Source: Caulobacter sp. CCUG 60055
GTDB taxonomy: Bacteria; Pseudomonadota; Alphaproteobacteria; Caulobacterales; Caulobacteraceae
Direction: 5' to 3'
Assembly (NCBI RefSeq): GCF_022750545.1
Contig: NZ_PUIC01000002.1
Location: 268,062 to 332,061, forward strand
Length of the DNA: 64,000 nucleotides
Shown here: positions 51,485 through 59,843 of the stretch, one piece after another
Layout of the letters: every line of letters starts with the position of its first letter
Position numbering within the stretch: the stretch's first letter is position 1
Program-made: the position numbers and the translations under genes
Notes under the pieces: generated by a model
Databases searched by the model: none
What the model was told of the DNA's origin: nothing
The model's input: the letters and a program-made list of their open reading frames with translations, nothing else

Positions 51485-52513
51485 CTACGGCGGCGTAAGA
51501 CGCATGCCGTCGGCGGTGGCGGTCGCCTTCAAGCCAAGGCTCAGCGCGGCGGCGTTGGCGAAGCCGTCCGGGTCGGTCGCCGAGAAGCGGCCCGTGACCT
51601 TCATGTCGGCGAGGGCCGGATTGTCGAGGTCGATGCGACGACCGGAGTAGCGGGCGAATTCCGCGACGGCCGCGCCGAGCGTCATGCCGTCGAGATCGAT
51701 GAAGCCCTCGCGCCAGGCGAGCGCGCGGTCCAGGCTGGCGAGCGTGACCGGTCGGACGCTCAACCGTCCCGCTTCGCCGGCCTCGACCTTGGTCTGGGCC
51801 GAAAGGCGCACGCTCCGCCCCTCCTGGCCGGTGCGCCACACCTCGACGACCCCCTCGCGCACGACGACCTCGACCTGCCCGGCGCTCAGCGTCCGAACGA
51901 GGAAGCTCGTGCCGATCGCCCGGACACGCATCGCACCGGCCGTCACGATGAACGGCCGGGACGCATCCTTCGCGACGTCGAACAGCGCCTCGCCGCGAAG
52001 CAGGACGACCTTGCGGATCCTGCGGTCGTAGGTCGCGCGCAGCACGGTGTCGGTGTTCAACGTCACCGCCGAGCCGTCCGACAGCGGAGCGCGCCGGATG
52101 TCGCCCTTTCGAGTGGCGATGCGGCCGCTTTGCGCGACGACCCCGTAGCCGATCGCGCCAAACAGCGTGGCGGCGGCCGTCGCCCCGCCGCCGATCAGCA
52201 ACCGGCGCCGCTGAAGGGCGCGGGCGACGGGAAGAGCATTGGGCCGGAAGCCCGGGCCGAGCGCCCGCGCGCGATCGAGATAGGCGTTGACCGCCAGCGC
52301 CCGGGCATAGGCGCCGGCGCGACGCGGGTCCTGCGCGGCCCAGGCGTCCAACTCGGCCTGTTCCCGATCCGTAAGGGGGCCGCGGTCGGCGCGCGCAGCC
52401 CAGGCCGCCGCAGCCTCCTCAATGGCCGCGGCGCTCTCGCGACCGCTGGGCGACGTCTGTCCGGGTTTCCTCGTCACCTCGCCTAGATGCCTCGACGCGC
52501 TGGTTTCCGCCAC
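51485..52513 (-). CDS. FecR-like sigma regulator
   Basis: About 342 residues: DUF4880 region (EEAAAAWAARADRGPLTDREQAELDAWAA), one membrane helix (about 112-132), FecR domain (LSDGSAVTLNTDTVLRATYD, LRGEALFDVAKDASRPFIV, GTSFLVRTLSAGQVEVVV) and a C-terminal region for the receptor STN contact. No ATG fits; TTG 52519 and GTG 52513 or 52477 are options. The reading frame overlaps the sigma-factor gene by about 90 bases, implying translational coupling. Confidence 0.85.
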   Translation of the reverse strand: MAETSASRHLGEVTRKPGQTSPSGRESAAAIEEAAAAWAARADRGPLTDREQAELDAWAAQDPRRAGAYARALAVNAYLDRARALGPGFRPNALPVARALQRRRLLIGGGATAAATLFGAIGYGVVAQSGRIATRKGDIRRAPLSDGSAVTLNTDTVLRATYDRRIRKVVLLRGEALFDVAKDASRPFIVTAGAMRVRAIGTSFLVRTLSAGQVEVVVREGVVEVWRTGQEGRSVRLSAQTKVEAGEAGRLSVRPVTLASLDRALAWREGFIDLDGMTLGAAVAEFARYSGRRIDLDNPALADMKVTGRFSATDPDGFANAAALSLGLKATATADGMRLTPP

Positions 52514-53027
52514 GGCCAATCGCTGCAGTCAGGATGCGCAGTCCCTTGCCGACATGCTTTTCGATGGTGTTTTCCGAGACGCCCATGCGCTGGGCGACCT
52601 CGCGTTGCGACAGGCCATGCACCTTGCGGAGCGTGAAGGCCTCGCGGCACTTGTGGGGCAGGCCGGCGATCAGGTCGGCGACGCGGGTCAATTCCTGACG
52701 ATCGGCGGCGATGGTCTCGGGCGAGGCCTCCTCGGCAGGCGGGATCTGGAGGCCGCCCGCCTCGATCAGGGCCTCGAACGTGACGATGCGGGCCCGACGC
52801 ACGGCCTGAAGAATGACGGACTTGGCGATCTCAAAGGCATAGGTCCGCGGATTGCGGATGTGATCGACCTGATCGAGGCTGGCCAGGATCGCGTAGGTCT
52901 CCTGCACGATGTCGTCAACGTCGAGATCGGGCAGGGCGCGACGCGCAAGCCAGCCGCGCAGCTCCGGCTCGTACGGCAACACGCACCGAGCCAACCATGC
53001 CGCACGATCTTGAGACGCCACCCGCAT
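52419..53027 (-). CDS. FecI-like ECF sigma factor
   Basis: Protein of 202 residues. Region 2: LPYEPELRGWLARRAL, DDIVQETYAILASL; region 4: ADLIAGLPHKCREAFTLRKVHGLSQREVAQRM, ENTIEKHVGKGLRIL. A basic C-terminal tail of about 30 residues after region 4 overlaps the FecR frame. First gene of the sigma-antisigma-receptor-MBL transcript. Nothing notable is in the 134-bp gap to the next gene. Confidence 0.9.
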   Translation of the reverse strand: MRVASQDRAAWLARCVLPYEPELRGWLARRALPDLDVDDIVQETYAILASLDQVDHIRNPRTYAFEIAKSVILQAVRRARIVTFEALIEAGGLQIPPAEEASPETIAADRQELTRVADLIAGLPHKCREAFTLRKVHGLSQREVAQRMGVSENTIEKHVGKGLRILTAAIGRGGNQRVEASRRGDEETRTDVAQRSRERRGH

Positions 53028-53161
53028 GACGAAGCCTTACCGCGGCTCTGTGACGATCCTGCGAGACCTGATCGGGCGTCGCGCTGGGATGGCGGGTCGC
53101 CATCTCATGCTGAAGGAAGTGCGCCGACCGACAATGCAGGTCGGCCGGCGCGTCGGTCGAC

Positions 53162-56100
53162 CTAGAGGCGCTTGAAGTTCTCGGCGACGATGGACCAGTA
53201 ACGAATGAGCCACCGCGTATTCTGCGGAGGCACGCCCGCCTTTCCATCCAGCCGCAGGTTTCCGGTCGAGCGTCCGATCATGTCGGGATCGGGAGTGAAG
53301 TAGGCTTGGCCGGGCATGTCAGGCGCGGCCTTGCAGCCGATAATGGTCTCGCCTGGCGCAACCGTGACCGTATCGGTGACCAACATGCGCGAGGCTTGCG
53401 GGCCGTCCAGCGAAATGGCGCGCTGATGTTCGGCGACCTCGATGAGGATCCCGCTGTCCACGGCGGCGCAGAAGCCGTTCTGATTGGCCCTGTCGTTTGG
53501 GCCTCCGGTCGCGGAGGAACGATCCAGCGTCCATTTTCCGATACGTCGCAGGGAGCGGCGGCGCATGAGTTCCGGCATGATCTCGAGCAGATACTGTTCG
53601 ATGAAGTCGACATTCTCTTGAACTAGAGCATGTCCGTTCATGAACTTGAGGTGGCCGTCCAGCATCTCATAGGCGTCGCGGAGGAAGTGGTCCTTGTCGG
53701 TGAAGGTCGGTTGCCAGGTTGATTGGGCTGGATTGATCATCCCCTGGACCAGCGGCGCCCACATCGAAATGCGACGGACACCGAGCGCCAGAGGAAGATC
53801 GACCGCTTCCGGAGCTGGGAAGCCTGGCGCGATTTGCGAGTAGTGAACCAGGTCGACGAACGCGCATTCGTCGAGCTCGACCTCGCCCCGATCATGCATT
53901 TCGGCGAACTTCTGCAGCGCGGTGTAGAAATCAGGCTTGGTGACCGTGTACCAGCGGTGGCCCTTGGCCACGAAGCCCCACTCCCGGACGTTGATCGTCG
54001 CATCGCCGCAGGCCTCGACAAAGGCGCGAATACGCTTGGCGTAGTCGGCGAAGGTCGAGGAGGGCGCCGTCCAGTCGCTCGCGCGGTAGCGGCCAAGGTC
54101 GCTGCGGCGGATGTTGACGACGATGGCCAGGCGGCCGGCGTTTCGCGTCCCGGCGACGAAGTAGTCGCCATACTGCTCGCGAAACCGCGCCGGGCTGGTC
54201 GAGAGCATCGCCTTGGCCTCGGTGGTCAGCGCGAAATCGTTGACGGCCGTCGCGGTGATCTGGTGGCGATCATAGAGAAAGATCACCGAGGCGAGGTCCT
54301 TGTTGCAGCTGATGTGGTCGAGATAGCTGCCGACCTCCAGATGCCCGCCGTCGCCGCGGGCCAGAGGATCGCGCATCTCCTCGACCAGTTGGTCATGCAG
54401 CGCCTGATCGGAATCGATGCATCGGACACGCAGTCGTCCGCGGGTGGTGATCGGCTGGCCCTGATCCTCGTCCTCGGCGAGAAGCCGGTCGGTCCTGGGC
54501 AGGACCTCGACCGCCTTCCAGGTCAGGTTGGCGCGGGCCCGATTGAGATCGACGGGCGCGCCGATCCGGATGTCGCCCTGGAGGGCCGGAACGTCCTTGA
54601 TGACCGGAAAGCAGTTGTCGGCGACGACCTCGTCAAGCCATTCCGGCAGGACGGCGGCGTATTTCGGCGTCTTGGCCGCCCGATCGAGGACGGTGGCGAT
54701 CGCCTGGTTGAGGGCTTCGATCGCCGCCGGATCGCCCGACTGGGCGATGTCGGCGTAGCTGTAGGGGTGGCGATAGCTGAGCGTGTTCTCATGGCGCTGA
54801 TCGCTCTGGGTCGTCAGACCGTGAGACGCGATCATCACCTCGTCATAGCTGTGGTGCTGCTTCTTGCCGATCAACGCGCACAGCATCACCAGCCGGGCCT
54901 GCTCGAGCGAGGGCTTTTCCCGGGGGCCGATACGACCGCTGGCGTCGCCGAGGTCCATGGCGACCGCCGCCTTGATCGCCTCGTCGCGGTCATAGGCCTT
55001 GGCGTAGAGATTGAGATAGCCCAAGGCATGGCCGCTGGGGCCGGAATAGATCGGCTTGGCCCAACGCATGGCTGAGAGATACCAGCGCTGCATCGCCTCG
55101 AAACCATCCTGCAGCGCGCTGTCGATAAGCGCGGCCTTGTCGCTGCGCTCGCCCAGCGAGGTTGCGTACAGCACTTCGAGTTCATCGACCGTCAGACTGT
55201 TGAGCTTGGCGGCGAACTCCATGATCGCCGACAGCGGCGTGATCATGATGTTGGCCTTTCGGCCGACGACGTTGACGCGGGTTTCGGTGTCGCGCAGGCG
55301 TTCGAGCACGTCGAGGTTGCTCTGAGCGGCTTCCAGGAAGAGCCGCTCGTCCTTGATGTCGGTGGGCTTCAGGTGGGCGGCGAGATAGTCGCTCATCTTG
55401 AAGGGGTTTTCGCCGGCGTCGTACTTCACGTCCGACCATGAGAGCTTGAGGATGTCGGTGTAGAAGGTCTTGCGCTTGTTCTCGTCGACGATCTTGCCGA
55501 CCACGAGGTCGAGGTCGCCGACCTGCTCGTCCGTCAGCCCCGGCGCTAGCGCCTTGATCTGGTCCTTGCCGCCCGCGGTTGCGACCGCCTGGGTCAGGCG
55601 GCCCTGAATCTCGGCCTTCACCAGCAGAGGGAAATCGCGCGCCGAGATGAACTCGGCGTGGCCTTTCGACAGGCTCGGCTGGTTGTAGATCGGCAGCAGC
55701 GTCTTCTCGCTGGTCCGATAGCGCTTCATCGACTTGGGCGCGTTGGTCAACAGCTGGTGCTTGGGGGACCGGGTCTTGGTCGAGATCAGGTAGACCCAGT
55801 ACTCCAGGTCGGTCTTGACGCCGCCCTTGAAGGCCAGCGAGCCGTCGAAGTAGCCCATCTGGCTCTCAAGCATCTCCCAGAGCTTCAGGGAGTAGTACAC
55901 CTTCCGGAAGAGTTTTCGGTTTTTCTTGTGCTCGCGCGCCGTCGCCTCCGGCGCGCCCGGGCCGTTCCGCACCGGATTGTGGCCGTCGAAAAGCGGTTTG
56001 AGCGTCTTCAGGACGCTCAGCTTGGCGCGGCAGGCCTCGACGCTCGCGGGCACGCCGTAGACGTAGTCGTAGAGGGTCTTGTAGCGGTCGCCGTAGGCGG

Positions 56101-56509
56101 CCTGGAGCATCAACAGCAGGTCGCGTTCGTCGCCGACGACCTCCATCGCCGGCGGGCCCTCGAGGCCCAGCTGGATTCGCTCCTTGCAGTCGCGCTGGTA
56201 TTGGTCCCAGTCGACGATCTTGGTCTCCAGATTATGCCGGATGTAGTCCATCGCGCCGGCATAGTCCTGGAAGCCGCCGATCACCTCCGCCATCCGCCGG
56301 GCGATGTCGAGGCAGTGGTGCTCGAGATTGACGCCCAGCTCGATTTCGAGCTGCTCGTTCAATTCGAGCTTGAGTTTCTGGGTTTCGCTAAGGTCGGTGC
56401 AAAGCGCGGTATAGAGGCCGCTTTCCGAGGCCTCGCCGGCTCCCAATGGTGAATGCGCAGTCTCCGCGGATGCGCAAGACGTTAGATGATCGGACGTTCC
56501 AGCCTTCAT
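53162..56509 (-). CDS. Large unrecognised protein, possibly MACPF-like
   Basis: About 1115 residues from ATG 56509 (MKAGTSDH); the frame is open to 56740, but the extra 77 residues are low-complexity and overlap repeat DNA. No signal peptide or membrane helix is evident. The first 600 residues are charged and largely helical (LNEQLEIELGVNLEHHCLDI and KTLYDYVYGVP regions). Around residue 775, FREQYGDYFVAG followed by VNIRRSD, and later VDLVHYSQIAPGFP, recall the YG-x-x-F/Y and late tyrosine-serine motifs of MACPF pore-forming domains. This is weak. The C-terminal 150 residues look beta-rich. Monocistronic and next to transposase remnants; codon use resembles its neighbours. Function unknown. 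Confidence 0.7.
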   Translation of the reverse strand: MKAGTSDHLTSCASAETAHSPLGAGEASESGLYTALCTDLSETQKLKLELNEQLEIELGVNLEHHCLDIARRMAEVIGGFQDYAGAMDYIRHNLETKIVDWDQYQRDCKERIQLGLEGPPAMEVVGDERDLLLMLQAAYGDRYKTLYDYVYGVPASVEACRAKLSVLKTLKPLFDGHNPVRNGPGAPEATAREHKKNRKLFRKVYYSLKLWEMLESQMGYFDGSLAFKGGVKTDLEYWVYLISTKTRSPKHQLLTNAPKSMKRYRTSEKTLLPIYNQPSLSKGHAEFISARDFPLLVKAEIQGRLTQAVATAGGKDQIKALAPGLTDEQVGDLDLVVGKIVDENKRKTFYTDILKLSWSDVKYDAGENPFKMSDYLAAHLKPTDIKDERLFLEAAQSNLDVLERLRDTETRVNVVGRKANIMITPLSAIMEFAAKLNSLTVDELEVLYATSLGERSDKAALIDSALQDGFEAMQRWYLSAMRWAKPIYSGPSGHALGYLNLYAKAYDRDEAIKAAVAMDLGDASGRIGPREKPSLEQARLVMLCALIGKKQHHSYDEVMIASHGLTTQSDQRHENTLSYRHPYSYADIAQSGDPAAIEALNQAIATVLDRAAKTPKYAAVLPEWLDEVVADNCFPVIKDVPALQGDIRIGAPVDLNRARANLTWKAVEVLPRTDRLLAEDEDQGQPITTRGRLRVRCIDSDQALHDQLVEEMRDPLARGDGGHLEVGSYLDHISCNKDLASVIFLYDRHQITATAVNDFALTTEAKAMLSTSPARFREQYGDYFVAGTRNAGRLAIVVNIRRSDLGRYRASDWTAPSSTFADYAKRIRAFVEACGDATINVREWGFVAKGHRWYTVTKPDFYTALQKFAEMHDRGEVELDECAFVDLVHYSQIAPGFPAPEAVDLPLALGVRRISMWAPLVQGMINPAQSTWQPTFTDKDHFLRDAYEMLDGHLKFMNGHALVQENVDFIEQYLLEIMPELMRRRSLRRIGKWTLDRSSATGGPNDRANQNGFCAAVDSGILIEVAEHQRAISLDGPQASRMLVTDTVTVAPGETIIGCKAAPDMPGQAYFTPDPDMIGRSTGNLRLDGKAGVPPQNTRWLIRYWSIVAENFKRL

Positions 56510-56769
56510 GGCGGCGCCTTTCTGATGGGTCGAACCAGGAGGCCGTGTATCGACCCCATTCCCTGGAGGCGCGGCACGGGCGGTTCCGCCATCTGAAAGG
56601 GCGTGGTCAGACCAAGGAGGACTCGTCTCGGCGCCGTCAGTCCAACGAGAACTTGCTCCAGTGAGCGCGGAGCGGCCCGCCGATGCGGCTTCGGGCGGCG
56701 AACTGTCAAACCACCGGAGCGGGTCGTTGGATTTGGCCATACGACAAAGCTAACGCGCCCGATCAACGG

Positions 56770-56788
56770 GCAAGCCGTTTGGGCTGAC
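56770..56788 (+). repeat. 19-mer shared with 38158-38176
   Basis: Identical GCAAGCCGTTTGGGCTGAC; the flank 56700-56770 also shares CTGTCAAACCA with 38129-38140. It is part of the repeat family around the transposase remnants. Confidence 0.7.
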
Positions 56789-56799
56789 AAGACCAGCAG

Positions 56800-56881
56800 C
56801 CGTCCTTCAAGCGCCAACACTTTCCGGCGGACATCATCCGCTATGCGGTCCGGCTGGCGGAGGCAACGATCGCCGCTTGAG
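56800..56881 (+). pseudogene. IS6-family transposase remnant 4 (fused ends)
   Basis: The frame reads FKRQHFPADIIRYAVRLAEATIAA-stop: about twenty N-terminal residues fused directly to the last residues of the transposase. Everything between is deleted. Confidence 0.75.
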
Positions 56882-56884
56882 CCA

Positions 56885-56935
56885 AGGGGCGGGAAGGGGC
56901 GCTCTGCGCTCGCCGCGACTTAAGTTGTCAACACC
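56885..56935 (+). repeat. Element end sequence following remnant 4
   Basis: GGGAAGGGGCGCTCTGCGCTC..TTAAGTTGTCAACACC, the third and cleanest copy of the right-end sequence seen at 37364 and 38049. Confidence 0.75.
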
Positions 56936-56978
56936 GCACCGTGGGTCCGGCCCCTTGCTCGGCAGCACGAGCTCCGCC

Positions 56979-57006
56979 ATATAAATATATAAACATATCT
57001 TTATAT
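56979..57006. promoter_or_regulatory. AT-rich inverted repeat upstream of the LysE-type gene
   Basis: ATATAAA (56979-56985) and TTTATAT (57000-57006), 14 bases apart, within an almost pure A/T stretch 13 bases before the exporter start. It serves as a likely promoter/operator; the sequence differs from operators A-D. Confidence 0.45.
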
Positions 57007-57018
57007 AGTGGGACGGTC

Positions 57019-57615
57019 GTGAGCGTTGTGCTGTTCGTGTTGGCGGCGACGGCGTTGCTGGGATCGCCGGGGCCTGGGATTGCGGCCTTGCTCGTGGCCG
57101 GGCGAAGCCTCGGGCTAGCCCAGGGCTTGCGGCTATACGTCGGCTTGCAGGCGGGGCTGGCCCTGGCGGCCGGGCTGAGCGCGGCGGGCCTAGCGTCGCT
57201 TCTGGCCGCCCGACCAGCGCTGGGCTCGCTGCTCACCGCGGCGGCGGTGATCTATCTGGTTTGGCTGGCCTGGCGCGTATCCAGCGCGCCGGTGGGCGAG
57301 GGGACGATTGGCGGCGAGAGTGGCGCGCGCCTGACCTTCGCCGGAGGCTTTCTGCTGGGAGCGGCCAATCCCAAGGCCTATCTGGCCTTCGTCTCGCTTT
57401 ATGGCGCCTTCACGGTGACCTCGGCGGGCGCGCGGACGGACGCGTTCGCCAAATGGGGGCTGTGCGTGCTGGTGATGGTCGTGGTCGACCTGGCCTGGCT
57501 GGCTCTCGGAGTCCTCCTGGGCCGGGTGCGACTGGGCGCTCGGGGAGAGCGTGCGATGAACCTCGCCATGGGCGCTGCGATCCTGCTGGCGGCGGGCCTA
57601 TCGCTAGCCCGATAG
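57019..57615 (+). CDS. LysE/RhtB-family amino acid exporter
   Basis: Inner-membrane protein of 198 residues with five to six helices. The N-terminal SPGPGIAALLVAGRSLGLAQG and central GFLLGAANPKAYLAFVSLYG are hallmarks of LysE/RhtB exporters of amino acids and derivatives. GTG 57019 is used as start; the longer frame begins in repeat DNA. AT-rich control region upstream. Substrate not assignable. Confidence 0.88.
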   Translation: MSVVLFVLAATALLGSPGPGIAALLVAGRSLGLAQGLRLYVGLQAGLALAAGLSAAGLASLLAARPALGSLLTAAAVIYLVWLAWRVSSAPVGEGTIGGESGARLTFAGGFLLGAANPKAYLAFVSLYGAFTVTSAGARTDAFAKWGLCVLVMVVVDLAWLALGVLLGRVRLGARGERAMNLAMGAAILLAAGLSLAR

Positions 57616-57798
57616 GCGCGGGGTTTCGCGGCGGACAGGTCGCGCGCGTCTGAAGTCGCTTGGCGAAATCGCGCAAGCTTTTGTCGCTCGCGCCAAGCGC
57701 GGAGAGGGGACTGGCGTCCTAGCTTCGATCTCCACGGCGGATCGCACGTGGCGGCGTGAAAAGCCGCGTCTGGCGGCCACGCCCATCGGAGATGAACA

Positions 57799-58176
57799 TT
57801 GCCTAGCCCATCGGTCCTCGCCGCCTTCGTCGACCTGGTTCACGCCGGCCAGTTTGTCGAAGCCTACGAGTGCTTCTACGCGCCCTCCGCCACGGTGCGC
57901 GAAAATCTGGAGCCGCCCCGCGTGGGCCTGGAGACGCTCATCGCCCACGAGCGAGGCGTGCTGGCCAGGTTCAAGGCTGTGCGGGGTCGCGCCGAGGCCG
58001 TGCTGGCGGCCCACGACCAGGTGGCCATCAACTGGGTCTTCGAATTCGATATGGGCGCCGGGATCGTCATGACCCTCGAGGAGATGGCCCTGCAGACCTG
58101 GTCTGGCGAAAAGATCGTGGCCGAACGCTTCTATTATGACCCGGCGCAAATGCGCCCGCGCGGCCTGGAGGCGTAA
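57799..58176 (+). CDS. SnoaL-like (NTF2-fold) protein
   Basis: About 125 residues starting at TTG 57799, with GGAG ten bases upstream. The nearby ATG at 57792 stops after four codons. The sequence FVDLVHAGQFVEAYECFYAPSATVRENL and the closing WSGEKIVAERFYYDP are typical of SnoaL-like polyketide-cyclase or ketosteroid-isomerase-fold proteins. No catalytic role can be assigned. Two bases separate it from the hotdog protein gene, so the two form an operon. Confidence 0.75.
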   Translation: MPSPSVLAAFVDLVHAGQFVEAYECFYAPSATVRENLEPPRVGLETLIAHERGVLARFKAVRGRAEAVLAAHDQVAINWVFEFDMGAGIVMTLEEMALQTWSGEKIVAERFYYDPAQMRPRGLEA

Positions 58177-58178
58177 GG

Positions 58179-58625
58179 ATGGACATCGACCTTGGTCAGT
58201 TCGTTCCGTTCGTGGGCCACCTCCACATCGCCTCGCGTGCGACGACCGGGGGCGCGAGCGCGCATCTGGCGGACGCCGAGCACCTGCGAAATCACCTGGG
58301 CTCGATCCATGCCGGCGCCCTCTTCACCCTCGGGGAGACCGCTAGCGGCGCCGCGCTGGTCGGGCATTTGGGCGACCTGCTGGGCGGGAGCCGCGTGGTG
58401 ACGCGCTCGGCGTCGATCGCCTATGAAAGAATCGCCCACGGCGACCTTGAAGCCGAGGCCGTATTTCGCATGCCGGCGGTGGACATTCGAACCGCGCTCG
58501 CCCGCGACGGGCGGGTTCAGTTCGACCTGGACGTGACGCTGCGGGATGGGGCGGAACAGACTGTCGCGACCATGGTCGTCACCTGGAACGCTCAGGCGCG
58601 GACCGCCGATCGCGCCCAGAACTGA
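58179..58625 (+). CDS. Hotdog-fold thioesterase-like protein (DUF4442)
   Basis: Protein of 148 residues. RNHLGSIHAGALFTLGETASG is the central hotdog helix with the HAG motif of DUF4442/PaaI-type proteins; the strands ASIAYERIAHGDLEAEAVF and TVATMVVTW follow. It probably hydrolyses or binds an acyl-CoA. Follows the SnoaL-like gene directly. Confidence 0.8.
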   Translation: MDIDLGQFVPFVGHLHIASRATTGGASAHLADAEHLRNHLGSIHAGALFTLGETASGAALVGHLGDLLGGSRVVTRSASIAYERIAHGDLEAEAVFRMPAVDIRTALARDGRVQFDLDVTLRDGAEQTVATMVVTWNAQARTADRAQN

Positions 58626-58634
58626 AGAGCCGCA

Positions 58635-58695
58635 TGTCGACCTTGGCGACTGCAAGCGCGATCCAGTAACGCAATGTCGAGATTTCTTGCGACAT
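58635..58695. promoter_or_regulatory. TGTCG/CGACA dyads upstream of the GlxA-type regulator
   Basis: TGTCG-N7-CGACT at 58635-58651 and ATGTCG-N10-CGACAT at 58674-58695. TGTCG-type half-sites are known for regulators of the ArgR/GlxA subgroup of AraC proteins, and the gene 145 bases downstream encodes one, so autoregulation is plausible. The first dyad is just after the hotdog gene. Confidence 0.4.
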
Positions 58696-58838
58696 GGGCC
58701 ATCGCAACCCTGAGGCGGACCTTATGACCCAGCGCATCAGCCGGCCGCGTCTCGGGTCTTGACAGGCGCTCCGGCGCGACCGGTGATCCTGCGAGGCGTC
58801 GGGATCAGCGCCCGCCCCTTAAAGGAAGACCGCCTTCT

Positions 58839-59843
58839 TTGCGCATCTCCATCCTGGCCTATGACGGATGCATGGGGGCCGAGGTCTTCGGCTTCGCCGA
58901 CATCATGCTGGTCGCCAATCGGATCTGGTCGCTGCGGCGGCCAGCCGAGCCGGCGCCCTTCAGCTGTTCGATCATCAGCGCGGGTCGCGCGCATGTCACT
59001 CTGGCGGGCGGGGCGACCCTGCAGCCTAGCCTGGCGCAGGATCCTGATCTTCTGGTCGTGCCAGCCTTCGATTTCTCCCGCGCGGGCGATATCGACCGGA
59101 TCGTCTCACGGCTGGATCCGGAGCTTGCCCTGATCCGGCGCCTGGCGGGCAGACGGCGGGTCGCATCGATCTGCGGCGGGGCCTTTCTTCTGGCCGAGGC
59201 GGGCGTCCTGGCCGGGCGGCGGGCCACGACCGCCTGGGCCATGGCGGAGACCTTCATGCGCCGCTATCCCAATACGCGCCTCGAGCCCGAAGCCATGCTC
59301 GTAAGCGATGAACAGATCACCACCTCCGGCGCCTTCACCGCTTATGCGGACTTGGCGCTATGGATCGTCGCCGAGCAGGCCGGCCCGTCGATCGCCCGCG
59401 CCGTGGCCCGGTTCAGCTTGATCGGTAAGACGCGCGCCAGCCAGGCGCCCTATGCCGACTTGCGGGCCGCGCGCGGTCGACCTCGCGGATTTGCGCGCGA
59501 TGTCGAACGTTGGCTCAGCGAGCATGTCGCCGAGCGCTATAGCCTCGAAGCCGCCGCGGCCGCGTTTGGTTTCTCCACCCGCACCTTCCTGCGTCGGGTC
59601 AAACAGGACACCGACAAGAGCCCGCTGGAAATGCTCCAGGCCATTCGGCTGGAACAGGCCAAGCGCCTCTTGGAGACGACCAGCCTCAGTGTGGCGGAAA
59701 TCGCCGCACGGGTCGGCTATGGCGATGCTCCCAGCTTCCATCGCCTGTTCGTGCGCCAAGTCTCGATCACGCCAGCGGCCTATCGGCGCGATTTCGCGCC
59801 AGGCCGGGCATGGCGCCTGGGGGCAGGATCAACCGCCGACTAG
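58839..59843 (+). CDS. GlxA-family regulator (DJ-1/PfpI domain plus AraC HTH)
   Basis: Protein of 334 residues: GATase1/DJ-1-like domain (1-200) with SICGGAFLLAEAG (the nucleophile-elbow Cys is retained), then an AraC-type double helix-turn-helix (AAAAFGFSTRTFLRRVKQDT, VAEIAARVGYGDAPSFHRLF). TTG 58839 is the start, with AAAGGAAG upstream. Relatives regulate amino acid, betaine or carnitine use. Its end overlaps the convergent membrane-protein gene by 15 bases. Confidence 0.87.
   Translation: MRISILAYDGCMGAEVFGFADIMLVANRIWSLRRPAEPAPFSCSIISAGRAHVTLAGGATLQPSLAQDPDLLVVPAFDFSRAGDIDRIVSRLDPELALIRRLAGRRRVASICGGAFLLAEAGVLAGRRATTAWAMAETFMRRYPNTRLEPEAMLVSDEQITTSGAFTAYADLALWIVAEQAGPSIARAVARFSLIGKTRASQAPYADLRAARGRPRGFARDVERWLSEHVAERYSLEAAAAAFGFSTRTFLRRVKQDTDKSPLEMLQAIRLEQAKRLLETTSLSVAEIAARVGYGDAPSFHRLFVRQVSITPAAYRRDFAPGRAWRLGAGSTAD

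Noticed and set aside
56446..56664. 72-residue plus-strand frame opposite the start of the 1115-residue gene
   Set aside because: No domain and no ribosome site; it overlaps the low-complexity upstream part of the other frame.
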